The notes under the pieces are model-generated. The model had not been told where the DNA came from and searched no databases. It saw only the letters and a program-made list of their open reading frames with translations. From Mesorhizobium sp. M7A.F.Ca.US.008.03.1.1 (GTDB taxonomy: Bacteria > Pseudomonadota > Alphaproteobacteria > Rhizobiales > Rhizobiaceae): 52,240 nucleotides of DNA. Shown piece by piece: positions 34,839-42,408 of the stretch. The stretch lies in NCBI RefSeq assembly GCF_003997495.1, contig NZ_RZRU01000035.1, forward strand, positions 1 through 52,240. The letters run 5' to 3'. A program made the translations under genes and the position numbers. Within the stretch, counting starts at the first letter, position 1; every line of letters begins with the position of its first letter.

Positions 34839-37800
34839 ATGAAAAATCTCGCACTCTCCCCGCTCGCAACGAACGCTCGAACCACCGTCATGGAGACGAT
34901 CATGAAACCCCTGTCATACGCCAGGCGCGGCGCGCGCTGGCTGATGGCGGCCGGTATCGCGGTCGCCATGCTCACCCCGGTGCAAGGCGTTGCTGAAGAC
35001 GCTGCCCCGATCACCCCGGAGTTGAAGCTCGATCTCGACAGTTCGCGCGTCATCAATCCGAGGCCCGACCGGGTCGTACCCTTCTTCACCAAGAAAGGCA
35101 CTCAACGAGGCTGCGACTACGTCGTCTATTCGCTGAGCTTCGGCCTGCGCGGCGATCCGCAGGGCCTTGCCGACCCGAGCCTCGAGGCCAGGCTGAAGAA
35201 GGTCCGGGTCGACTTCAAGGACCAGCTTCCGCACGGTCTTGCCATCGTCAACGTCAATGTGTCCGGCGACGGCACGGATGCGTCCGGCGGACCGCTGCCG
35301 GGTGCAACGATCAGCACGTCGGCAAATCCGAACGATACAGCTGTTGTCTCCGACTTCCGCATCTCGACGTCCGATCTCGACGGCATCGGCGCTGCCAACG
35401 AGCGCGTCATCAACTTCGCGATCACGGCCAAGATCGATCATGCGGCATTTCCCGCGCCGACGATCGTCGACAACCAGGGCATGATCAAGGTGACCGCCGG
35501 ACCGGGCACGGGGACCATCATCCCGTCGCACGATCCGGGCAAGCCCGACGACGGCGACTTCAAGACCGGCGTGAAGACCTCGATCAAGATCGACGTCACC
35601 AAGTGCAATCCGCCGCCGCCACCTCCCGGCAAGGAATGCTTCAAGGTGGAACGCGGCACGGTCGACTGCGTGCCCGGCGGCGGCGCCTTCATCTACCACA
35701 TGCCGGTCGGCCCGGAGATGGGCGGCAAGTGGGTGCAGGTGTCGACGACCACGCCCGGCATCACCATCATCCCCGACACCCAGCTGGTGCCGGCGGGCGG
35801 CGGCGTGCTCAACTGGAAGATCGTCGGCGCATCGCCCGGCGACGTCATCCACCTCATCGTCACCGGCATCGAAACCTATGCCGGTCCGAAGGAAGGCTGG
35901 GGCCTGTGCTGCACGCAGACGATCGACATCGTCATCCCGCGTGACCTCAGGTGCCCGCCCAAGGACAAGGAGCCGGACCTCAAGGTCGAGAAACGCGCCG
36001 ACGTGACGCGTTGCACGATGGGCGGCGGCTGCGACTTCACCATCAGGGTCACCAATGTCGGCACCGGTGCCTACCACGGCAAGATCGTGCTCGACGAGGT
36101 GACGCTGCCGGCCGGATCGACGCTCGATTCAGGGCCCAATCCGCCCTGGGTCTGCGTACCCGGCACCAGCCCGATGATTTGCACCTATCCGGTGACCACG
36201 CTCAATCCGGGGGCCTCCGTCGACCTCAAGCTCGGCTTCAAGCCGGCCGGAGGCTGGCAAGGCAGCGTCTTGCGCAACTGCGCCACCTATAATTATGGCG
36301 CCAGCGGCAAGCCGCTGTTCGGCAGTCAGTCGAACGATCGCGGCTGTGCCTCGATCCCGATCTGCCGTCGTGGCGACCGCGACCGCGACTGCCAGCCGCC
36401 GGTCGAAAAGAAGGTCGACCTGATCCTGAAGAAGCGTGCCCGTATCCCGGTCTGCTCGGCCGACGGCATCTGCTACTTCGTGATCGACATCATCAACAAC
36501 GGCACATCGACCTATAACGGGCCGCTGACGGTGATCGACAGCTATCCGGGCGGCGCGCCGGCCTCCTCGACCTTCGGCCCAAGCCCGCCCTGGACATGCG
36601 GACCGAACGGTCCCGGCCAGTTCCGCTGCGACAATGCCGGCATCTCGCTGCCTCCGGGCGGCTCGACACCGATCGTCGTCAAGGCGGTCATGCCGGCCGG
36701 CTACCAGTCGGACACTGTCGAGAATTGCGCGACGGTGAAGCCCATCCCCGGTGAAAACGATCTCACCAACAACAAGGCCTGCGCCAAGGAACGCTTCCGT
36801 CATCCCAATGGCGGCAAGCCGACCCTGCGCATCACCAAGGTGTGCAACGGCTCGCTCGCCGGTGCCGCGGTCATCTCTTGCCGCATCACCGTCACCAGCC
36901 TTGGCACCGCTGCCCCCACCGGTCCGGTGCGGGTCAACGATGCCGCCACGCTGGTGGCCGGCGGCGCGCCCGTCCAGATCCAGACCGTCACCCCTGACGG
37001 CGCTGAGTGGGCGTGCGGACCGGTTCCGGCCAATGCGCTGTCGTGCCAGATTCCCGGTGCCGTCATGATACCTGGAACCAGCCGCCACTTCGACGTGACG
37101 GTCTCGGCGAATGGCGCGTTCGAAAACTGCGCGCGCGGCTCCTATGGGCCGGCGCCGGGCGACGACGTCGTCTATCCCTTTGGCCAGGCCTGCGCCAAGG
37201 GCGGCGGCTCTTCGACCATCCGTGTCGAGAAGACCGGCGACCGTGAATGCAGGCTCGGCCAACCCTGCTCGTTCGAGATCACCATCACCAATGACGGAGC
37301 GACCGCCTTCTCCGGGCCGGTCCGCATCGGTGATGCGATCGGCGTGGAGGGTCTCGGCAGGCTGGAAGGCGTTGAGATCACCTCGATCGATCGGCCCTTC
37401 GGTTGCTCGCCGGAGCCGGCCACCTTGCCTGCGTCCTGCATTGCCTACCTGACGCTCGGCGCCGGAGAAAGCCAGGTGCACCATGTCACCGTGGTCATTC
37501 CCGACGACGGTCGCCTGGCCAATCTGCAGGGCAATGTCAGCGGCCAGAACTGCGTCGGAGTCCTGTCTCCCGACACACGGGTGCAGGGCGGTGGCGACGT
37601 GCTTGGCGGCGATCAGACCAATGTGCAGGGCGATCGCGGCAAGGCCTATGCCTGTCATCCCTTCACCATTAACCAGGAGACGAAGAAGGAATGCTCGCAA
37701 GGCTTCGTCATGAACGATGCCGGCCGCTGCGTTTGCCCGGAAGGCACCACCTACCGCAACGGCCAGTGCTCGCCGGGCGGTGGTATCGTGCCGAAGCCGG

Positions 37801-38684
37801 AACAGCCGAAGCGCTGTGTGCTGCTCGAAGGCCAGATCCGCACCGAGGACGGACGTTGCGTCTGCCCACGCGGAACCGGGCTCGAGAACGGCAGATGTGT
37901 CAGGACCGACAAGCCCGAGCAGTGCACCATCCGTGGCCAGATCCACAATGCGGATGGCGATTGTGTCTGCCCTAGGGGAACCGAGATCAGGGGGAATGCC
38001 TGCCGCCCGATCCAGCCGAAGCCGGGGCAGTGCACGATCGGTGGCCAGGTCCACGACGCCGATGGAGACTGTGTCTGCCCGAGAGGGACCGAGGTGCGCA
38101 ATGGCGCCTGCCGCCCGATCCGGCCGAAGCCTGAGCAGTGCATCATCCGTGGTCAGGTCCACGACGCGGATGGAGACTGCGTCTGCCCGCAAGGGAACGA
38201 GGTCAGAAACGGCGCCTGTCGTCCGATCCGGCCAAAGCCTGACCAGTGCACCATCCGTGGTCAAGTCCACGACGCCAACGGCAATTGTGTCTGCCCGAGG
38301 GGTACCGAGGTGTGGGGCAATGCCTGCCGGCGCAAGCAGCCCACGCAGGAGCAATGCGACATACGCGGCCAGGTCCACAACAAGCGCGGCGAGTGTGTCT
38401 GCCCGCGTGGGACCGAGGTGATCAACGGCGCATGCCGCAGGCAGGAGGTGGAATGCGCACCGGGCTCGCAGATGATCAATGGCCAGTGCCAGCCGATCAT
38501 CAGGAGGCGCTGCCCGGAAGGCACGATCGGACGGTATCCGAACTGCCGGCCGGTCCGCGGACAACCGTCGCTGGAGCTCAACCCCGGCCTGCTGCTGCAG
38601 CAGGTCCTGCCACGGCGCAGGCCGCAGGTCGAACAGCAGCAGGATCCGGTTCAAGACAGAATTCTGAAGCTCCAGCAGCAATAG
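34839..38684 (+). CDS. large secreted DUF11-repeat protein with Cys-rich repeat tail
   Basis: A 1281-residue exported protein; AGGAGG precedes the ATG. Residues about 25-52 form the signal peptide (WLMAAGIAVAMLTPVQGVAE). About 260-375 is a domain with LCCTQTIDIVIP similar to the C-terminus of the preceding protein. Four DUF11-like Ig-fold repeats start near residues 378 (DLKVEKRADV), 526 (VDLILKKRAR), 661 (TLRITKVCNG) and 791 (TIRVEKTGDR). From about 950 there is a Cys-rich array of units containing CVCPRGTE, then a Gln/Arg-rich tail. DUF11 proteins are surface adhesin-like; the role here is unknown. There is no sorting motif I can see. A strong terminator follows. Confidence 0.82.
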   Translation: MKNLALSPLATNARTTVMETIMKPLSYARRGARWLMAAGIAVAMLTPVQGVAEDAAPITPELKLDLDSSRVINPRPDRVVPFFTKKGTQRGCDYVVYSLSFGLRGDPQGLADPSLEARLKKVRVDFKDQLPHGLAIVNVNVSGDGTDASGGPLPGATISTSANPNDTAVVSDFRISTSDLDGIGAANERVINFAITAKIDHAAFPAPTIVDNQGMIKVTAGPGTGTIIPSHDPGKPDDGDFKTGVKTSIKIDVTKCNPPPPPPGKECFKVERGTVDCVPGGGAFIYHMPVGPEMGGKWVQVSTTTPGITIIPDTQLVPAGGGVLNWKIVGASPGDVIHLIVTGIETYAGPKEGWGLCCTQTIDIVIPRDLRCPPKDKEPDLKVEKRADVTRCTMGGGCDFTIRVTNVGTGAYHGKIVLDEVTLPAGSTLDSGPNPPWVCVPGTSPMICTYPVTTLNPGASVDLKLGFKPAGGWQGSVLRNCATYNYGASGKPLFGSQSNDRGCASIPICRRGDRDRDCQPPVEKKVDLILKKRARIPVCSADGICYFVIDIINNGTSTYNGPLTVIDSYPGGAPASSTFGPSPPWTCGPNGPGQFRCDNAGISLPPGGSTPIVVKAVMPAGYQSDTVENCATVKPIPGENDLTNNKACAKERFRHPNGGKPTLRITKVCNGSLAGAAVISCRITVTSLGTAAPTGPVRVNDAATLVAGGAPVQIQTVTPDGAEWACGPVPANALSCQIPGAVMIPGTSRHFDVTVSANGAFENCARGSYGPAPGDDVVYPFGQACAKGGGSSTIRVEKTGDRECRLGQPCSFEITITNDGATAFSGPVRIGDAIGVEGLGRLEGVEITSIDRPFGCSPEPATLPASCIAYLTLGAGESQVHHVTVVIPDDGRLANLQGNVSGQNCVGVLSPDTRVQGGGDVLGGDQTNVQGDRGKAYACHPFTINQETKKECSQGFVMNDAGRCVCPEGTTYRNGQCSPGGGIVPKPEQPKRCVLLEGQIRTEDGRCVCPRGTGLENGRCVRTDKPEQCTIRGQIHNADGDCVCPRGTEIRGNACRPIQPKPGQCTIGGQVHDADGDCVCPRGTEVRNGACRPIRPKPEQCIIRGQVHDADGDCVCPQGNEVRNGACRPIRPKPDQCTIRGQVHDANGNCVCPRGTEVWGNACRRKQPTQEQCDIRGQVHNKRGECVCPRGTEVINGACRRQEVECAPGSQMINGQCQPIIRRRCPEGTIGRYPNCRPVRGQPSLELNPGLLLQQVLPRRRPQVEQQQDPVQDRILKLQQQ
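37920..38459 (+). repeat. five tandem 108-base in-frame repeats
   Basis: Five units of exactly 108 bases (36 residues) start at 37920, 38028, 38136, 38244 and 38352. Each encodes a pattern QC-I-GQVH-A-GDCVCPRGTEV-NGACR followed by a Pro/Lys linker. Three more degenerate units flank them, two upstream from about 37690 and one downstream. Each unit has four cysteines, resembling trypsin-inhibitor-like or EGF-like modules. Copy number may vary by slippage. Confidence 0.88.
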
Positions 38685-38707
38685 CCACCTGCTCGACACG
38701 AGACCAG

Positions 38708-38740
38708 AAACCCGCCGGAGCAATCCGGCGGGTTTTTCTT
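38708..38740 (+). terminator. rho-independent terminator after the DUF11 gene
   Basis: AAACCCGCCGGA (38708-38719) pairs perfectly with TCCGGCGGGTTT (38724-38735) around a GCAA loop, and TTCTT follows. It lies 24 bases after the stop and closes the two-gene secreted-protein operon. The remaining bases up to rpe (to 38899) show nothing else. Confidence 0.85.
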
Positions 38741-38899
38741 ATGGCTCCGAAGCAAGCGGGTATTGGCTGCACCATGATCGCGGATAACGGCACGCACCCC
38801 AGCCTGCGCGCCGCGCCTGCACCCTCGACAAGTCGGCTGTGGCGCATTAGGCAGTCGATAGGGTGGCCAACGAGAAGGGCACTCGGAAAGGCCGCACCC

Positions 38900-39577
38900 A
38901 TGAGCAGAAAGACCTTGATTGCACCATCGGTGCTGGCGTCGGATTTCTCCAAACTCGGCGATGAGGTCGAAGCGGTGGCAGCGGCCGGCGCCGACTGGAT
39001 CCATCTCGATGTGATGGACGGGCATTTCGTCCCCAACATCACCTTCGGTCCGCCGGTGATCAAGGCGATCCGCAACCGCACCAAGGCCTTCTTCGACTGC
39101 CATCTGATGATTGCCCCGGCCGACCCCTATCTGGCCGCTTTCGCCGAGGCCGGCTGCGACGGTTTGACCGTCCATGCCGAGGCCGGCCCGCATCTTGACC
39201 GCTCGCTGCAGACCATCAGGAACCTTGGCAAGAAGGCCGGTGTGTCGCTCAATCCGGCGACGCCGGAAAGCGTGGTCGAATATGTGCTCGACCGGCTCGA
39301 CCTGATCCTGATCATGACCGTCAATCCGGGCTTCGGCGGCCAGGCCTTCATCCCGGCTGTTGTCGACAAGGTGAAGCGGGTCAAGGCCCTGATCGGCAGC
39401 CGGCCGATCCGCATCGAGATCGACGGCGGTGTTTCAGCCGAAACCGCGCCGCTGGTCACCGCTGCCGGCGCCGACGTGCTGGTGGCGGGCGCCGCCATCT
39501 TTAAAGGCGGCAGCGTCGAGGCTTATCGTCAGAACATCCAGGCGATCAGGACGGCAGCCGACAACGCAGCCGGCTAA
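38900..39577 (+). CDS. rpe: ribulose-phosphate 3-epimerase
   Basis: A 225-residue TIM-barrel enzyme interconverting ribulose-5-phosphate and xylulose-5-phosphate. Metal ligands and catalytic Asp lie in WIHLDVMDGHFVPN and FFDCHLMI, the second catalytic Asp in IEIDGGVS, with phosphate-binding MTVNPGFGGQ and AGAAIFKG. Length matches the family. It is transcribed alone, with the terminator of the preceding operon upstream. Confidence 0.96.
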   Translation: MSRKTLIAPSVLASDFSKLGDEVEAVAAAGADWIHLDVMDGHFVPNITFGPPVIKAIRNRTKAFFDCHLMIAPADPYLAAFAEAGCDGLTVHAEAGPHLDRSLQTIRNLGKKAGVSLNPATPESVVEYVLDRLDLILIMTVNPGFGGQAFIPAVVDKVKRVKALIGSRPIRIEIDGGVSAETAPLVTAAGADVLVAGAAIFKGGSVEAYRQNIQAIRTAADNAAG

Positions 39578-39948
39578 GGTTCTGGTGCCGGGCGGGGCTT
39601 GTGAAGATCTGATGCGCAACGGCATCGGATCTGAACTGTGCCTGATTCGGTCTCAAGGTCCGCCGGTCTATGCCCAAAGCAGACAGTTGATCTGGCGCGC
39701 ATACAAAAGAACAGAAAGACAGATTCTCCTGCGTGCATACAAAACATGTTAAGTTTCCACAGGTTGTGAAAATGCGCGGAATTACAGCATTCAGTTCCGG
39801 AATGCCGCATATTCCTTTGTGCTAAAGTACAATAACGTGATCTTCTGCTTGAGCGGGCGAATGCTCGCGCTGTATGGTACAAGTACGAGAAGGCGAATGC
39901 TTTCGGACTCGAATCGCCCAGGACAAGTCCTGAGGACAAGGGGTCGCT
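39578..39948. promoter_or_regulatory. AT-rich regulatory region before the GntR gene
   Basis: A 371-base gap, noticeably AT-rich in its centre (39721-39780 is about 45% GC). GCATACAAAA occurs twice, at 39700 and 39736. GTACAA occurs at 39827 and 39877. TTGAGC at 39849-39854 and TATGGT at 39873-39878 are 18 bases apart and could form a sigma-70 promoter. The symmetric GTAC-AA-GTAC (39877-39886) overlaps its -10 box and is a candidate autoregulatory operator. None of this is more than suggestive. Confidence 0.4.
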
Positions 39949-40689
39949 GTGACATACGGAGCTGCCAATCTGAACGACGACGCTGCCGGACCCAAGAGCA
40001 CGCTTGCCACTACGGTCTATCAGCAATTGCGGGACGATCTTCTCGGCGGTGTCCTTGAAGCCGAGAGCAAGCTGCGGGTCGAATGGGTGGTCTCCAAATA
40101 TGGGGCCGGTGCCTCACCTGTCCGCGAGGCTCTCAATCGCCTCGCCTCGGAAGGGCTTCTCGGCCGGCACGACCAGCGTGGCTTCTTCATCATGCCGGTC
40201 AGTGCGTCGGAACTCGAGGAGCTGACGCGCACCCGCTGCTGGCTCGAGGAGCGGGCGCTTCGCGAATCCATCGCCCACCGCACCGCCGAATGGGAAGAAC
40301 AGCTCGTGCTGGCGCTGCATCGCCTGGGACGCGCGTCACGTTTTTTGCCGCAGAACCTGGTCTCGCTCAATCCGGATTGGGAGAGGCTGCATCGCATTTT
40401 TCACAGGGTGCTGATTTCGGCCTGCCGGTCGCAATGGCTGGTGGGTTTTTGCGACCAGCTCTCCGATCACGCCTATCGCTACCGGCAAATGGCCAATGAT
40501 GGCGAAGGCGTCCAGCGCGACGATTTCGGCGAGCATCGCCCGATCGCCGAATGTGCCCTGGACGGCAATGCCGACGGTGCCGTCGAGGCACTGCTCAACC
40601 ACTACCAGTTGACTGCCGCCATGTGCATGAAGCGCTTCGAGCAGGACGACGAAACGAAGGAACTCGCCGGCAAACGCGCTCGGCGATAG
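39949..40689 (+). CDS. GntR family (FCD) regulator, MatR-like
   Basis: A 246-residue regulator starting at GTG, with AAGGGG upstream. The N-terminal winged helix has the GntR pattern LRDDLLGGVLEAESKLRVEWV and SPVREALNRLASEGLL. The C-terminal FCD domain carries the expected metal-site residues (Asp in NPDWERLHRIFH, then His in DQLSDHAYRYR and EHRPIAECALDGNADGAVEAL). Directly downstream on the same strand is the malonyl-CoA synthetase gene. In known mat loci a GntR-type repressor controls malonate use, so a MatR role is likely but inferred from context. Confidence 0.85.
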   Translation: MTYGAANLNDDAAGPKSTLATTVYQQLRDDLLGGVLEAESKLRVEWVVSKYGAGASPVREALNRLASEGLLGRHDQRGFFIMPVSASELEELTRTRCWLEERALRESIAHRTAEWEEQLVLALHRLGRASRFLPQNLVSLNPDWERLHRIFHRVLISACRSQWLVGFCDQLSDHAYRYRQMANDGEGVQRDDFGEHRPIAECALDGNADGAVEALLNHYQLTAAMCMKRFEQDDETKELAGKRARR

Positions 40690-40866
40690 CAGTCGTTTCC
40701 TGGCGGGTCTCTTGCGCTCGTTTCTTGCTCGCAATCTGCGTCGGCGCGGCTGGCGTGAACCGCTGTCGGCGGGCTTGACGGCGCGGCCAAGAACCGCGAA
40801 CTCTCGCCGCCGAGGCATGCCGCGACAGGCGCATGCTCAGCGCCGTAGCACCCCAGGGAAGTCTTC

Positions 40867-42381
40867 ATGAGCAATCATCTGTTCGATGCGTTCCGGTCCC
40901 GGATGCCGGCGCCAGCGCGCTTGCTGATGGAAACCGATGATGGCCGCTCGCTCACCTATGGCGATATGCTGGCGCGCTCGGCACAGCTCGCGCATGCGCT
41001 CTTGCAACTGGATGTCGAACCCGGCGACCGGGTCGCCGTTCAGGTCGAGAAGTGCCCCGAAGCGGTCCTGCTCTATCTCGCCTGCCTGCGTGCCGGCGCC
41101 GTCTTCCTGCCGCTCAACACCGCCTACACACTGGCCGAGCTGGAGTATTTCTTCGGCGATGCCGAGCCACGGCTGGTCGTGTGCGATCCGGCAAGGGCGG
41201 CCGACATCGGCGCATTGGCGGAAAAAACGGGCGCCGTCACCGTCACGCTCGGGCGCGATGGCGAGGGATCGCTGACCGATCAGGCCTCGCGGCTGCCGGC
41301 GGATTTTCATGACGTGGCGCGCGGGCCGGATGACCTCGCGGCGATCCTCTACACGTCAGGAACCACCGGCCGCTCGAAGGGCGCCATGCTGAGCCACGAG
41401 AACCTTGCCTCCAACGCGCGGGTGCTGGTCGAGCACTGGCGCTTCACCGCAGACGACGTGCTGATCCACGCATTGCCGATCTTCCACACGCATGGCCTGT
41501 TCGTCGCCACCAACGTCGTCCTGATGGCTGGCGCCTCGATGCTGTTCGAGCAGAAGTTCGATCCGGCCCGCATCGTTTCGCTGCTGCCGCGCGCCACGGC
41601 CATGATGGGCGTGCCGACCTTCTACGTGCGCCTGCTGCAGCAGGACGGGCTGGACCGCGAGGCGGCGAAAAACATCCGTGTGTTCATTTCCGGTTCGGCG
41701 CCGCTGCTGGCCGAGACTCACAGGGCTTGGCGCGAGCGCACCGGCCACGCGATCCTCGAACGCTACGGCATGACCGAGACCAACATGAACACCTCGAACC
41801 CCTATGAGGGTGAGCGGCGCGCCGGTACGGTCGGTTTCCCCTTGCCCGGCGTCACGCTTCGCATCGCCGATCCCGACAGCGGTGCAGCGCTTGCCCAAGG
41901 CGAGGTCGGCATGATCGAGGTCAAAGGCCCCAACGTCTTCGGCGGCTATTGGCGCATGCCGGAGAAGACCAAGGCGGAATTCCGCGCCGACGGCTTCTTC
42001 ATCACCGGCGATCTCGGTATGATCGACGCCGACGGCTACGTCCACATCGTCGGCCGCGGCAAGGACCTGATCATATCGGGCGGCTACAATATCTATCCGA
42101 AGGAACTCGAAAGCGAGATCGACGCGCTCGACGGGGTTAGCGAAAGCGCCGTCATCGGCGTTGCCCATCCGGATTTCGGCGAAGGCGTCACCGCTGTCGT
42201 CGTGCGTGCGCCGTCATCGCGGATCACCGGTGCAGAAATTCTCGGTGCCATCGCCGGACGGGTGGCGAAATACAAGCACCCGAAGCGGGTGATCTTCGTC
42301 GATGAACTGCCGCGCAACACCATGGGCAAGGTACAGAAGAACCTGCTGCGCGACACCTACAAGGACATATACGCATCATAG
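40867..42381 (+). CDS. matB: malonyl-CoA synthetase
   Basis: A 504-residue adenylate-forming acyl-CoA synthetase. The AMP-binding P-loop is LYTSGTTGRSKGAMLSHENL, later motifs are YGMTETNMNTSNPY and GWFTGD-like FFITGDLGMID, and the C-terminal lysine is in PRNTMGKVQKNLLR. The MTETNMNTSNPYEGERRAGTVG region is typical of MatB, which makes malonyl-CoA from malonate and CoA. AGGGAAG precedes the ATG. The usual partners malonyl-CoA decarboxylase (MatA) and the transporter (MatC) are not next to it. Confidence 0.92.
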   Translation: MSNHLFDAFRSRMPAPARLLMETDDGRSLTYGDMLARSAQLAHALLQLDVEPGDRVAVQVEKCPEAVLLYLACLRAGAVFLPLNTAYTLAELEYFFGDAEPRLVVCDPARAADIGALAEKTGAVTVTLGRDGEGSLTDQASRLPADFHDVARGPDDLAAILYTSGTTGRSKGAMLSHENLASNARVLVEHWRFTADDVLIHALPIFHTHGLFVATNVVLMAGASMLFEQKFDPARIVSLLPRATAMMGVPTFYVRLLQQDGLDREAAKNIRVFISGSAPLLAETHRAWRERTGHAILERYGMTETNMNTSNPYEGERRAGTVGFPLPGVTLRIADPDSGAALAQGEVGMIEVKGPNVFGGYWRMPEKTKAEFRADGFFITGDLGMIDADGYVHIVGRGKDLIISGGYNIYPKELESEIDALDGVSESAVIGVAHPDFGEGVTAVVVRAPSSRITGAEILGAIAGRVAKYKHPKRVIFVDELPRNTMGKVQKNLLRDTYKDIYAS

Positions 42382-42408
42382 TTGCGCGGTGCCTGGCGCA
42401 GGGGCGCC

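Noticed and set aside
37920..38459. Regular 108-base repeats as a CRISPR array
   Set aside because: There are no short repeats with unique spacers; the whole period is repeated and is in frame inside a gene, encoding Cys-rich modules.
36129..38723. 864-residue open frame antisense to the DUF11 protein
   Set aside because: The plus-strand protein has a signal peptide, domain repeats and a good ribosome site; the antisense frame only mirrors the repeats.
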